From NCBI GenBank assembly GCA_035508435.1, contig DATJNA010000131.1, positions 41,129 to 105,128 of the forward strand: 64,000 nt of DNA, in the 5' to 3' direction. This document shows, piece by piece, positions 1 to 8,948 of the stretch. The translations under genes were made by a program, and so were the position numbers. Source of the stretch: JASHVB01 sp035508435. Lineage in GTDB: Bacteria > Pseudomonadota > Alphaproteobacteria > Acetobacterales > Acetobacteraceae. The notes beneath the pieces are model-generated. The model saw only the letters and a program-made list of their open reading frames with translations. It did not search any database and was not told the DNA's origin. Within the stretch, counting starts at the first letter, position 1, and every line of letters begins with the position of its first letter.

Positions 1-1
1 G

Positions 2-958
2 ATCCGCTGGCTGAAAACCGTGCAGCGCCAGGGCCAGCCGATCCGCATCGACGGCCCCGAACGCCACCTCGTCGAGAAGAAAGGCACGCCCACCATGGGC
101 GGCTTGCTCATCCTCTTCGCGATGACGATCTCCACCTTGCTCTGGGTGGACCTGAAGAACCATTACGTCTGGGCCGTGCTGTGCGTCACCTGGGGCTACG
201 GCTTGCTCGGGTTCGTCGACGACTACCTGAAGGTGACGAAGCGCAACACCAAAGGCGTCAACGGCCGCGTAAAGCTGGCTGTGCAAGCACTCATCGGCCT
301 CGCCGCCGCGATCTGGATCGTGGTGCTGACCCGCGCGCCGCTGAACACCGAACTCGCCGTGCCGGTATTCAAGGAGCTGCTGATCCCGCTCGGCTACTTC
401 TTCCCCATCTTCGCCATGCTGGTGATGATGGGTGCATCCAACGCGGTGAACCTGACCGACGGGCTCGACGGCCTTGCCATCGTCCCCACCATCATCGCCG
501 CCGGCGTGTTCGCGCTGATCGCCTACCTGGTCGGCAACCGCATCTTCGCCAATTACCTCCAGCTCACCTATGTGCCGGAGGTCGGCGAACTGGCGGTGTT
601 TTGTTCTGCGCTGATCGGCGCCGGCATGGGCTTCCTGTGGTTCAATGCGCCGCCCGCAGCGGTGTTCATGGGCGATATCGGCTCGCTGTCGCTCGGCGGT
701 GCGCTGGGCGCGGTGGCCGTCGCAACCAAGCACGAGATCGTCCTGATGATCGTCGGCGGCTTGTTCGTGGTCGAGACGGTGTCGGTGATCGTGCAGGTGT
801 TCTGGTACAAACGCACCGGCACGCGCGTGTTCCTGATGGCACCGCTGCACCACCATTTCGAAAAGAAAGGCTGGGCGGAACCAACCATCGTGATCCGCTT
901 CTGGATCATCTCGATGATCCTCGCGCTGATCGGCCTGGCGACGCTGAAAATCCGATGA
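2..958 (+). CDS. mraY: Phospho-N-acetylmuramoyl-pentapeptide-transferase (5'-truncated by window edge)
   Basis: MraY transfers phospho-MurNAc-pentapeptide from UDP to undecaprenyl phosphate at the inner membrane, giving lipid I. The 318 residues visible lack roughly the first 45-50 of the usual ~360; the frame is open to the window edge, so the real start lies upstream. Family signatures are present: the GTPTMGG motif near the start, the GFVDDYLK aspartate pair, the NLTDGLDGLA motif and the late histidine cluster (APLHHHFEKKG). Multiple hydrophobic segments fit the ten-helix topology. The stop overlaps the murD start as ATGA, which implies translational coupling in the dcw operon. Confidence 0.97.
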   Translation: MRWLKTVQRQGQPIRIDGPERHLVEKKGTPTMGGLLILFAMTISTLLWVDLKNHYVWAVLCVTWGYGLLGFVDDYLKVTKRNTKGVNGRVKLAVQALIGLAAAIWIVVLTRAPLNTELAVPVFKELLIPLGYFFPIFAMLVMMGASNAVNLTDGLDGLAIVPTIIAAGVFALIAYLVGNRIFANYLQLTYVPEVGELAVFCSALIGAGMGFLWFNAPPAAVFMGDIGSLSLGGALGAVAVATKHEIVLMIVGGLFVVETVSVIVQVFWYKRTGTRVFLMAPLHHHFEKKGWAEPTIVIRFWIISMILALIGLATLKIR

Positions 959-2349
959 GCACTTTTCCCCCCACCTTGTTTGCGGATTCGCGCTTCGCCG
1001 TGCTGGGGTTGGGGCGCAACGGCCTGGCCGTCGCGCGCGCGCTGCTGGCAATGGGCGCCGACGTTGCCGCCTGGGACGATGCCGCCGCCGCCCGCAACGC
1101 CGCCGGCGGCCTGACGCTGCGCGATCCCTGCGAAGGCGACTTCGCCGTCGCCGCGCTGGTGATGTCGCCCGGCATTCCGCACCTGCTGCCGCGCCCGCAT
1201 CCCGCCGCCGAACGCGCTCGTGCCGCTGGCGTGCCGATCCTGTCGGACGCGGAGCTGCTGTTCCAGGCGGTCCGCCGCGCCGGTTCGCACGCCCGCTTCG
1301 CCGGCATTACCGGCACCAACGGCAAGTCTACCACCACCGCCTTGCTCGCCCACATCCTGTCGGTTGCCGGCGTGCCGACCGCGGCCGGAGGCAATCTCGG
1401 CACCGCGTCGCTGGCACTGCCGCTGCTGCCGAACCACGGCGTCTACGTCCTGGAGATGTCCTCCTACATGTTGGAGCGACTCGCCACGCTCCGCTTCGAT
1501 GCCGCGGCGATGCTCAATCTCAGCCCCGATCACATCGATCGCCACGGCGACATGGCCGGTTATGCCGCCGCGAAACGGCATGTGTTCGACCGTCAGCAGC
1601 CGGGCGATCTGGCAGTGCTCGGCGCGGACGATGCCGGTTCGCAAGCAATGGCGGAAGCGCTACGCCGCGGACCCGCGCAGGTCGCAACGGTGTCAGGCAA
1701 AGCCGCCCCGCTGCCCGCGGCACAATGGCAGGCCATGCTCGCCGCGGCGCCTGCGCTGCCCGGCACTCACAATGCGCAGAATGCCGCCGCCGCGTATGCC
1801 ATGGCGCGGCATTTCGACGTGGCGCGCGACACCATCGCGCAGGCCTTCGCCAGCTTCCCCGGACTCCCGCACCGCCAGCAGCGCCTGGGCACCATCGACG
1901 GCATCACCTTCATCAACGATTCAAAAGCGACCAACGCCGATGCCGCCGCGTGTGCCCTGTCCTGCTATGACCGGGTGGTGTGGATCGCCGGCGGCCTCGC
2001 CAAGCAAGGCGGAATCGAGCCGCTGGCGCCTTTCTTCCCCCGCATCGTGCGCGCCTTTCTGATCGGGCGCGATGCACCGATGTTGTCTGCCACGCTGTCG
2101 GCCCATCACGTACCGCATGACAGCGTCGAGACATTGCAGGCCGCCGCCGCCGCCGCCGCCGCCGCTGCGCGCGCGACCGCCACCCCGATCGTGTTGCTGT
2201 CACCCGCCTGCGCCAGTTGGGACCAGTTCACCGGATTCGAACAACGCGGCGATCGTTTTGCCGAACTGGTTGCGGCGCTGGCGCGGGATGGCGCGAAGGC
2301 CAAAGCCTCCGCCGCGGAACCCGTCGCATTGTCCGCGGAGCGCGTGTGA
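955..2349 (+). CDS. murD: UDP-N-acetylmuramoyl-L-alanine--D-glutamate ligase
   Basis: MurD adds D-Glu to UDP-MurNAc-L-Ala in the cytoplasm, using ATP. The product is 464 residues, normal for the family. It opens with a dinucleotide-fold segment (FAVLGLGRNGLAVARAL), followed by the Mur-ligase P-loop GTNGKST at about residues 119-125 and the downstream SPDHIDRHG and INDSKATN motifs. The ATG at 955 overlaps the mraY stop (ATGA), which decides the start over the much longer open frame beginning at 181. The 3' end carries an Ala-rich GCC run (about 2141-2170), a likely slippage-prone stretch. The stop overlaps ftsW by one base (TGATG). Confidence 0.97.
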   Translation: MSTFPPTLFADSRFAVLGLGRNGLAVARALLAMGADVAAWDDAAAARNAAGGLTLRDPCEGDFAVAALVMSPGIPHLLPRPHPAAERARAAGVPILSDAELLFQAVRRAGSHARFAGITGTNGKSTTTALLAHILSVAGVPTAAGGNLGTASLALPLLPNHGVYVLEMSSYMLERLATLRFDAAAMLNLSPDHIDRHGDMAGYAAAKRHVFDRQQPGDLAVLGADDAGSQAMAEALRRGPAQVATVSGKAAPLPAAQWQAMLAAAPALPGTHNAQNAAAAYAMARHFDVARDTIAQAFASFPGLPHRQQRLGTIDGITFINDSKATNADAAACALSCYDRVVWIAGGLAKQGGIEPLAPFFPRIVRAFLIGRDAPMLSATLSAHHVPHDSVETLQAAAAAAAAAARATATPIVLLSPACASWDQFTGFEQRGDRFAELVAALARDGAKAKASAAEPVALSAERV

Positions 2350-3470
2350 TGCCGACCCTTTCGCGCGCCGACAACTCGGTACTGGGCCGCTGGTGGTGGA
2401 CGGTCGATCGCTGGACGCTGGGCGCGATCGGCGTGTTGATCGGCTTCGGCTACGTCATGATCCTGGCGGCATCGCCGTCGGTGGCCGTGCGCATCGGCGA
2501 CCCGCGCAACCTGCTGGTCTACAAGCAGGTGCTCTTCCTGGTCGTGGCCGGCTGCATCGTGGTCGGCGTGTCGCTGCTGACGCCGCGACAGATCAAGCGG
2601 CTCGCCATCGCCGGCTGCATCATCGCCATCATGCTCACCGCTGCCACGCTGGTGATCGGCGTCCAGATCAAGGGCGCGCAGCGCTGGATCGAACTGCCCG
2701 GCATGGCGGTGCAGCCGTCGGAGTTCCTGAAGCCCTGTTTCGCCGTGGTCACCGCCTGGCTGATCGCCGAGGCCAGGCGCACACCGCGCTTCCCCGGCCT
2801 GCTGATCGCATTCGCGATCTTCGGCGTCATCATCATGCTGCTGAAGTCGCAGCCGGATATCGGCATGGCGGCGGTCATCATCAGCGTCTTCCTCTGCCAG
2901 CTCTACCTTGCCGGCATGAACCTGTTCTTTGTCGTTGCCGGACTGGGCATGATGGGCGGTGCCGGCTTCCTCGCCTACACCTTGTTCCCGCATGTGCAGA
3001 GCCGCGTGCAGCGCTTCCTGCACCCGAGCAGTGGCGACACCTATCAGGTGACCACGGCGCTGGAGGCGTTCGGCAATGGCGGCTTGTTCGGCCGCGGCCC
3101 CGGTGAAGGCCGCGTCAAGGACGTGCTGCCCGATGCGCATGCCGATTTCGTCTTCGCCGTGGCGGGGGAAGAGTTCGGCATGGTGGTGTGCCTGGTCATC
3201 CTCGCCGTATTCGCCTTCATCGTGCTGCGCTGCCTGCTGAAACTGTTGAAAGAGCAAGATTTGTTTTCGGTGCTGGCGTGCGCGGGATTGGCGTCGGGGT
3301 TCGGGTTGCAGGCGTTCGTCAACATGGCCTCGACGCTGGAACTCATCCCGACCAAGGGCATGACCTTGCCGTTCATTTCGTATGGCGGATCGTCGGTCAT
3401 GGCGGTGGCGCTGGGCATGGGCATGTTGCTCGCGCTGACGCGGCGGCGGCATCATGGAGACGCGCCATGA
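2349..3470 (+). CDS. ftsW: Peptidoglycan glycosyltransferase FtsW (SEDS family)
   Basis: FtsW is the SEDS-family septal peptidoglycan polymerase. The 373-residue protein has about ten hydrophobic helices, a short cytoplasmic N-terminus rich in Trp and Arg, and SEDS motifs: KGAQRWIELPGMAVQPSEFLKP in the middle, the large periplasmic loop ending GRGPGEGRVKDVLPDAHADFVFAVAGEE, and the C-terminal LPFISYGGSS. The start at 2349 shares one base with the murD stop (TGATG). The stop overlaps the murG start as ATGA. The pairing partner PBP3 (FtsI) is not in the window and presumably lies upstream of mraY. Confidence 0.96.
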   Translation: MPTLSRADNSVLGRWWWTVDRWTLGAIGVLIGFGYVMILAASPSVAVRIGDPRNLLVYKQVLFLVVAGCIVVGVSLLTPRQIKRLAIAGCIIAIMLTAATLVIGVQIKGAQRWIELPGMAVQPSEFLKPCFAVVTAWLIAEARRTPRFPGLLIAFAIFGVIIMLLKSQPDIGMAAVIISVFLCQLYLAGMNLFFVVAGLGMMGGAGFLAYTLFPHVQSRVQRFLHPSSGDTYQVTTALEAFGNGGLFGRGPGEGRVKDVLPDAHADFVFAVAGEEFGMVVCLVILAVFAFIVLRCLLKLLKEQDLFSVLACAGLASGFGLQAFVNMASTLELIPTKGMTLPFISYGGSSVMAVALGMGMLLALTRRRHHGDAP

Positions 3471-4582
3471 GGGGGCCGGCCGCGTACCCGGTCGTGATCG
3501 CCGCCGGCGGGACGGGCGGACATTTTTTCCCCGCCGAGGCGCTGGCGTCGGAATTGATCAAGCGCGGCCGGCGTGTGGTGTTGATGACCGATGCGCGCTC
3601 GGGCGGATTGCGGAGCGCGGTGTTTGCCGGCGGCGAGACCTATGTGATTCGCGGCGCCGGCATTGCCGGACGCGGGCCGTGGCGTGCCGCCGCTGCGGTG
3701 CTGGCACTGGCCGGCGGCGTGGCGCAGGCGCGCGGCATCCTGGCAAGACTGCATCCCGCGCTGGTGGTCGGATTCGGCGGCTATCCCTGCGTCGCACCGG
3801 TACTCGCCACGCGGTTGTTCAACCATCGGCCTGCGGTTTTGTTGCATGAGCAAAATGCGGTGCTGGGGCGGGCGAACCGGTTGCTGCTGCGTTCCGCCGA
3901 TGTAATGGCTTTGAGTTTTTCCGCCACGACCCGAACGCCGGAGACCACCGCGGTGGTGATCACCGGCAATCCCGTGCGCCCGCCGATCATGGCGCTGTCG
4001 GACCTGCGCTACACGCCGCCCGATGGCGCGATCCGCCTGCTGGTGCTGGGCGGATCGCTCGGCGCGCGCGTGTTCAGCGATGTGGTGCCGCCCGCGCTGG
4101 CAGCCTTGCCGGACAGTTTGCGCACACGGCTGAGCGTGACGCAGCAATGCCGGCCGGAGGACCTCGAGCGCGTACGCGCAGCTTATGCCGCGAGCGGCAT
4201 CGCCGCCGATCTCGCGCCGTTCTTCCCTGACGTCGCAGAACGACTGGCCCAGGCGCATCTGGTGATTGCCCGTGCCGGTGCCTCGACCGTGGCCGAACTG
4301 GCGGTGGCGGGCCGGCCGGCGATCCTGGTGCCGTTGCCTGGCGCGATCGACGATCATCAGTCCGCCAATGCGCGCGCATTGGCCGAGGCGCGCGGCGCGT
4401 CGGTGATCGCGCAGCGCGACTTCACGATGGATGCATTATGCTCGCGGCTGATCGCTCTGCTGTCCGAACCCGACATGCTGGCCCACGCCGCGCGTGCCGC
4501 GCGCAGCATCGCGCGTCCCGATGCGACGGCACGTTTGGCCGATCTGGCGGAGGATCTTATGCGCCACGAGGTAGCGGCATGA
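3467..4582 (+). CDS. murG: UDP-GlcNAc--MurNAc-(pentapeptide) pyrophosphoryl-undecaprenol GlcNAc transferase
   Basis: MurG converts lipid I to lipid II at the cytoplasmic face of the membrane. The 371-residue protein is a GT28/GT-B fold: the N-terminal acceptor domain has the GGTGGHFFPAEALA loop (about residues 14-27), and the C-terminal donor domain has GGSLGARVFSD and the region RAGASTVAELAVAGRPAILVPLPGAIDDHQ that binds UDP-GlcNAc. The ATG at 3467 overlaps the ftsW stop (ATGA). The stop itself overlaps the start of a small repeat-derived ORF, not murC, which is unusual for this otherwise continuous operon. Confidence 0.97.
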   Translation: MRGPAAYPVVIAAGGTGGHFFPAEALASELIKRGRRVVLMTDARSGGLRSAVFAGGETYVIRGAGIAGRGPWRAAAAVLALAGGVAQARGILARLHPALVVGFGGYPCVAPVLATRLFNHRPAVLLHEQNAVLGRANRLLLRSADVMALSFSATTRTPETTAVVITGNPVRPPIMALSDLRYTPPDGAIRLLVLGGSLGARVFSDVVPPALAALPDSLRTRLSVTQQCRPEDLERVRAAYAASGIAADLAPFFPDVAERLAQAHLVIARAGASTVAELAVAGRPAILVPLPGAIDDHQSANARALAEARGASVIAQRDFTMDALCSRLIALLSEPDMLAHAARAARSIARPDATARLADLAEDLMRHEVAA

Positions 4583-4800
4583 CGCCGTTCTCGTCATGTC
4601 CGGGCCTGACCCGGGCATCCGCTGACGCCGACGTGCCGCCGATCCTGACCCGGCCATCTGCCCAGGCTGATCGCGCGCTGGTGTTGACCCGTCCACCTGG
4701 CCAGGCTGATCGGGCACTGGCCTCGCCTCGACCTTGCGCAGATGGCCGGCTCAAGCCCGGCCATGACGGATGGCAGTGGCAAGGCGGGCGGGTGGCATGA
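4579..4800 (+). CDS. Repeat-derived bridging ORF between murG and murC (73 aa, doubtful protein)
   Basis: This ORF fills the murG-murC gap exactly: its ATG overlaps the murG stop (ATGA at 4579-4582) and its TGA overlaps the murC start (ATGA at 4797-4800). The product is low-complexity and made of repeat-like peptides such as CPGLTRAS, ADRALVLTRPPGQADRALA and GRLKPGHDG, the translations typical of alphaproteobacterial intergenic repeats. I recognise no protein family. It may be translated only to carry ribosomes from murG to murC. A functional peptide is unlikely but not excluded. Confidence 0.4.
   Translation: MTPFSSCPGLTRASADADVPPILTRPSAQADRALVLTRPPGQADRALASPRPCADGRLKPGHDGWQWQGGRVA
4590..4785 (+). 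repeat. Intergenic repeat element inserted between murG and murC
   Basis: The element begins with TCATGTCCGGGCCTGACCCG and ends with an inverted form, TCAAGCCCGGCCATGACGG. Internally it has two copies of a CCAGGCTGATCG(C/G)GC unit (about 4660 and 4700). A related element with the same ends sits between ftsQ and ftsA at about 8950-9060. The flanks share GGCATGA on both sides, which could be a target duplication or simply the selected ATGA overlap. Confidence 0.65.
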
Positions 4801-6242
4801 GAGCCCTCCCCCTCTCCATCGGCACGATTCATTTCGTCGGCATCGGCGGCATCGGCATGTCCGGCATTGCCGAGGTGCTGCACAATCTCGGCTACTCGGT
4901 GCAGGGCAGCGACATCGCCGACTCCGCCAATGTGAAGCGCCTGCGCGATGCCGGCATCCCCGTCGCGGTCGGCCATGATGCGGCGAATCTTGGCGATGCC
5001 CGGGTCGTGGTGGTGTCGTCCGCCATCCGGCGCGACAACCCGGAGGTCGCCACCGCGCGTGCCAGGCTGATTCCGGTGGTGCGTCGCGCGGAGATGTTGG
5101 CCGAACTGATGCGGCTGCGCTGGTCCATCGCGATCGGCGGCACGCACGGCAAGACCACCACCACCAGCCTGGTCGCGGCCGTACTCGAAGCGGCAAAGCT
5201 CGATCCCACCGTGATCAATGGCGGCATCATCAACGCCTACGGCACCAATACGCGCCTCGGCGCGGGCGACTGGATGGTGGTGGAGGCCGACGAATCCGAC
5301 GGCAGCTTCCTCCGCCTGCCCGCGGTGATCGCGATCGTCACCAACATGGATCCGGAGCATTTGGACCACTGGGGCACGCCGGAGGCGATGATCGCCGGCT
5401 ATGACCAGTTCGTCGCCAATGTGCCGTTCTATGGCTTCGCCGTGCTGTGCATCGACCATCCGTCGGTGCAGCAGATGATCCCGCGTTTGTCCGATCATCG
5501 CATCATCACCTATGGCTTCTCACCACAGGCCGACGTGCGCGCGGAACGGGTGAACCCGGACAAGGTCGGTTCCACATTCGAGGTCATCGTCACGGACCGG
5601 GCCCGCAACCGCCAGCGTCGTTTGGGGCCATTCCGCCTGCCGATGCTGGGTGGGCACAACGTGCAGAACGCGCTCGCCGCGATCGCCGTCGGGCTGGAGA
5701 TGGAAATCGACCAGGCCACGCTGCACGGCGCCTTGCTCGGCTTCAAGGGCGTGAAGCGCCGTTTCACCAAGACCGGCGAGGCCGGCGGCATCACGGTGAT
5801 CGACGATTACGGCCACCACCCGGTAGAGATCGCCGCGGTGTTGAAGGCCGCGCGGCAGGCCGGCGCGCGCGACGTGATCGCGGTGGTGCAGCCGCATCGC
5901 TTCACCCGGCTGCATTCATTGTTCGACGAGTTCTGCACCTGCATGAACGACGCGGGCACGGTGCTGGTCGCTGATGTGTATCCCGCGGGCGAGGCACCGA
6001 TCGAAGGCGTGAATCGCGACGCGCTGGTGGAGGGGCTGCGCGCCCGCGGCCATCGTTCGGTCGCCGCGCTGCCGTCGCCGGCGCGGCTGGCCGAGATGGT
6101 GAACGTGATCGCGAGACCGGGCGATTTCGTCGTCTGCCTCGGTGCCGGTTCGATCACGCAATGGGCCGCCGCGCTGCCGGCGGAACTGGCCGGGCTGCAG
6201 GCCGCCGTCACGCCGCGGCGCGCGGCAGGAGGCGCCGCATGA
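4797..6242 (+). CDS. murC: UDP-N-acetylmuramate--L-alanine ligase
   Basis: MurC starts the peptide stem by adding L-Ala to UDP-MurNAc with ATP. The 481-residue protein has the N-terminal IHFVGIGGIGMSGIAEVL nucleotide-binding fold, the central P-loop GGTHGKTTTTSL, the NMDPEHLDHWG motif, and a C-terminal domain with the DDYGHHPVEI motif typical of MurC. The ATG at 4797 is chosen because it overlaps the stop of the preceding bridging ORF and places the glycine-rich fold at the expected distance from the N-terminus. The in-frame start at 4770 would add nine residues encoded by repeat sequence. The stop overlaps murB (ATGA). Confidence 0.96.
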   Translation: MRALPLSIGTIHFVGIGGIGMSGIAEVLHNLGYSVQGSDIADSANVKRLRDAGIPVAVGHDAANLGDARVVVVSSAIRRDNPEVATARARLIPVVRRAEMLAELMRLRWSIAIGGTHGKTTTTSLVAAVLEAAKLDPTVINGGIINAYGTNTRLGAGDWMVVEADESDGSFLRLPAVIAIVTNMDPEHLDHWGTPEAMIAGYDQFVANVPFYGFAVLCIDHPSVQQMIPRLSDHRIITYGFSPQADVRAERVNPDKVGSTFEVIVTDRARNRQRRLGPFRLPMLGGHNVQNALAAIAVGLEMEIDQATLHGALLGFKGVKRRFTKTGEAGGITVIDDYGHHPVEIAAVLKAARQAGARDVIAVVQPHRFTRLHSLFDEFCTCMNDAGTVLVADVYPAGEAPIEGVNRDALVEGLRARGHRSVAALPSPARLAEMVNVIARPGDFVVCLGAGSITQWAAALPAELAGLQAAVTPRRAAGGAA

Positions 6243-7180
6243 CCATGCCCGCCGAGCAAATCCCGTCGTTGCTCGAATCGCTGCCGCCGCCGCGCGGGCG
6301 AGCGCAGGCCAACGCGCCGCTGGCGCCGTTCACCTGGTTCCGCGTGGGCGGCCCGGCCGAGGTGCTGGTGCGCCCCGCCGATGCCGACGACCTGGCCGCC
6401 TTGCTGCGCGCCTTGCCGCCGGACGTGCCGGTACACGTGATCGGCGCATGCTCCAACCTGATCATCCGCGACGGCGGCCTGCCCGGCGTGACGGTCAAGC
6501 TGGCGCGCGGGTTTTCCGCCATCAACGTGGAAGCAGATGGCGTGGTCGCCGGCGCGGCCGCACTGGACGTAACCGTGTCCGAGCATGCCGCCGCGGCGGG
6601 ACTGACCGGGGTGGAGTTCCTCTCCGGCATTCCCGGAACGATCGGTGGCGCCATGACGATGAACGCCGGCGCCTATGGCGGCGAGACCGCCCATATCGTC
6701 GATTGGGTGGACGTGGTGACACGCTCCGGCGAGCAATGTCGCATGGCGGCGGCGGAGCTGGCCTTCGCCTACCGGCACACGCGGCTGCCGCCCGGCGCGG
6801 TGGTGGTGCGGGCGCGGCTGCGCGCCTATCCCGGTGCGGCGGCCACGATTGCCGCGCGCATGAACGAGATTCGTGTCGCGCGCGAGGCCTCGCAGCCGGT
6901 GCGGGCGCGGACCGGCGGCTCCACGTTCCGCAATCCGCCGGGGATGAAGGCGTGGGAATTGATCGACGCCGCCGGCTGTCGCGGCCTGATGCGCGGCGGC
7001 GCACAGGTCAGCGAGAAGCACTGCAATTTCCTGATCAACACCGGCGATGCGACCGCGGCCGATGTCGAAGGCCTGGGCGAGGAAGTGCGCCGGCGCGTGT
7101 TCGCTGCCTCGGGGGTGAATTTGGAGTGGGAGATCCATCGCGTCGGTGTGCCCGCCCGCGGGCCGGAGGTGGTGGAATGA
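6239..7180 (+). CDS. murB: UDP-N-acetylenolpyruvoylglucosamine reductase
   Basis: MurB is the FAD and NADPH-dependent reductase that makes UDP-MurNAc. The 313-residue product has the FAD-binding PCMH-type N-terminal half (TWFRVGGPAEVLVRPADADDL, GACSNLIIRDGG, LSGIPGTIGGAMTMNAGAYG) and the C-terminal MurB domain with GGSTFRNPPG (the serine is the expected proton donor) and the closing segment AGCRGLMRGGAQVSEKHCNFL. The first ATG overlaps the murC stop (ATGA); a second ATG two codons later is an alternative. The stop overlaps ddl as ATGA. Confidence 0.96.
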   Translation: MTMPAEQIPSLLESLPPPRGRAQANAPLAPFTWFRVGGPAEVLVRPADADDLAALLRALPPDVPVHVIGACSNLIIRDGGLPGVTVKLARGFSAINVEADGVVAGAAALDVTVSEHAAAAGLTGVEFLSGIPGTIGGAMTMNAGAYGGETAHIVDWVDVVTRSGEQCRMAAAELAFAYRHTRLPPGAVVVRARLRAYPGAAATIAARMNEIRVAREASQPVRARTGGSTFRNPPGMKAWELIDAAGCRGLMRGGAQVSEKHCNFLINTGDATAADVEGLGEEVRRRVFAASGVNLEWEIHRVGVPARGPEVVE

Positions 7181-8097
7181 CCCATGTCGCTGTCCTCTAC
7201 GGCGGCATCTCCGCCGAACGCGAAGTCAGTCTCTCCACCGGCGCCCAGGTGGTCGTTGCCCTGCGTCAGGCCGGCTTCACCGTGACTCCCGTCGAAGTGG
7301 GCGATGACATTGCCGCGGTCATCGCCGCGCTGACCCCGAGGCCAGACGCCGTGTTCAACGCCCTGCACGGCCGCTTCGGCGAGGACGGCGCGATCCAGGG
7401 CGTGCTCGACTGGCTCGGCATTCCCTACACGCATTCCGGTGTCCGTGCTTCGGCTCTTGCCATGGACAAGGCCGCGGCCAAGGCCGTGTTTGTCGCCAAC
7501 GGCCTGCCCGTGGCGCGCGGACGCGTCGTGCCGCTCGCGGAACTCGAAGCGGGCGATCCGCTGCCCCTGCCCTATGTCGTGAAACCGGTGAACGAGGGTT
7601 CCTCGGTCGGTGTCGAGATCATCCGTAGCGGCGACAACCGCCGCACCGACATCGCGCGCTCCTGGCGCTTCGGCCAGGCGGCACTGGTGGAAGAGTACAT
7701 CCCGGGCCGCGAACTGACCGTCGGTGTCATGGGCGAGAGGCCCCTCGGCGTCACCGAGATCATCGCCGATGCCGGCGCCTTCTACGACTATGACTCGAAA
7801 TACGCCGACGGCGGATCGCGCCACATCATCCCGGCCGCGATCCATCCCGACATCTATAGCCACGCGCTGGACGTCGCCTCCGCCGCACATCGCGCCCTGG
7901 GCTGCCGCGGCGCCACCCGCTGCGACTTCCGCTACGACGACACCCAGGGTGAACCCGGCCGTCTCGTGCTGCTGGAAATCAACACGCAGCCGGGCCTGAC
8001 GCCGACATCGCTGCTGCCGGAACAAGCCGCCTGGAACGGCATGAACTTCGCGCAGCTCTGCGCCTGGATGGTGGAGAATGCCGCATGTCGCGCGTAG
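7177..8097 (+). CDS. ddl: D-alanine--D-alanine ligase
   Basis: Ddl joins two D-Ala residues with ATP in the cytoplasm for the peptidoglycan stem. The 306-residue ATP-grasp enzyme shows the N-terminal VLYGGISAEREVSLSTG motif, NALHGRFGEDGAIQGVLDWLGIPYTHSG, the VKPVNEGSSVGV ATP-binding strand and the C-terminal EINTQPGLTPTSLLPEQA metal-binding motif. It starts on the ATGA overlap with murB, and its last 13 bases overlap the start of ftsQ at 8085, so coupling continues through the cluster. Confidence 0.97.
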   Translation: MTHVAVLYGGISAEREVSLSTGAQVVVALRQAGFTVTPVEVGDDIAAVIAALTPRPDAVFNALHGRFGEDGAIQGVLDWLGIPYTHSGVRASALAMDKAAAKAVFVANGLPVARGRVVPLAELEAGDPLPLPYVVKPVNEGSSVGVEIIRSGDNRRTDIARSWRFGQAALVEEYIPGRELTVGVMGERPLGVTEIIADAGAFYDYDSKYADGGSRHIIPAAIHPDIYSHALDVASAAHRALGCRGATRCDFRYDDTQGEPGRLVLLEINTQPGLTPTSLLPEQAAWNGMNFAQLCAWMVENAACRA

Positions 8098-8948
8098 CCC
8101 GCAGCCCGCGCAACTCGGTCAACGACCGCCCCGGGCGGCTGAAACTGCTGCTGCGCCGGCAGAAGCGTCTGCTGCGTCCCGCCGCCTGGGTTGCGGGCAC
8201 CTTCTTGCTCGCCATGCTGTTCGTCGGCCTGGTGCGCTCCGCGGCACCGAGCGCCGGCGGCTCGCTGGAGACGATGCGCGAGCGCATCGGCGGCCTGACC
8301 GCCTTCGCCGGACTGCGCGTGCAGCATATCGAATTCGAAGGCCGCCAGAACACGCCGGAACCGCTGTTGCGGGCGGCGCTCGGCGTGACCAAGGGCGAGC
8401 CGATCCTGGGCTTCTCGTTGTCTGCCGCGCGCCGGCGGATCGAGACGCTGTCCTGGATCAAGTCGGCCACCGTCGAACGCCGCCTGCCTGACACCATCGT
8501 GGTGAATCTCGAGGAACGCCGCCCCTTCGCCATCTGGCAGAACAACGGCAGGTTCATGCTGATCGACCGCTCGGGCAATGTCGTCGCCAACCAGGACGTG
8601 GCGCATTTTCGCAATCTGCCGCTGGTGGTTGGCCCCGGCGCGCCACAGGACGCCGCCGCGTTGATCGATGCCCTGACCGCGCGCCCCGCCTTGCAGAAAT
8701 ACGTCGTTGCCGCCGTGCGTGTGGGCGAGCGACGCTGGAATTTGCTGATGACCAGTGGCGCTGACGTGATGCTGCCGGAGGGGCATGAGATCATGGCGCT
8801 CGATCGGCTGATGCAGTTGCAGCAGGGCCACGATCTGCTGGATCGCCCGCTGCTCGCGATCGACATGCGCCTGCCGGACCGGCTGGTGGTGCGCCCGAAA
8901 CCCGGCGACGTCGTCGCGCCGCCGCAGCCCGCGAAGAAGCCGACATGA
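8085..8948 (+). CDS. ftsQ: Cell division protein FtsQ
   Basis: FtsQ is the bitopic divisome scaffold that links FtsB/FtsL to early division proteins. The 287-residue protein has a basic cytoplasmic N-terminus, one hydrophobic helix at about residues 36-56 (AAWVAGTFLLAMLFVGLV), a POTRA domain beginning near residue 76 (LRVQHIEFEGRQNTPEPLLRAALGV) and the beta domain ending near residue 275 (LAIDMRLPDRLVVRPKPGD), where FtsB contact residues lie in the family. The ATG at 8085 lies inside the end of ddl. The stop overlaps by ATGA with a repeat-derived ORF rather than with ftsA. Confidence 0.95.
   Translation: MSRVARSPRNSVNDRPGRLKLLLRRQKRLLRPAAWVAGTFLLAMLFVGLVRSAAPSAGGSLETMRERIGGLTAFAGLRVQHIEFEGRQNTPEPLLRAALGVTKGEPILGFSLSAARRRIETLSWIKSATVERRLPDTIVVNLEERRPFAIWQNNGRFMLIDRSGNVVANQDVAHFRNLPLVVGPGAPQDAAALIDALTARPALQKYVVAAVRVGERRWNLLMTSGADVMLPEGHEIMALDRLMQLQQGHDLLDRPLLAIDMRLPDRLVVRPKPGDVVAPPQPAKKPT

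Noticed and set aside
181..2349. 722-codon open frame reading through the mraY region into murD
   Set aside because: Only the part from 955 has protein-family sequence; the first 258 codons are the Arg-rich out-of-frame shadow of mraY.
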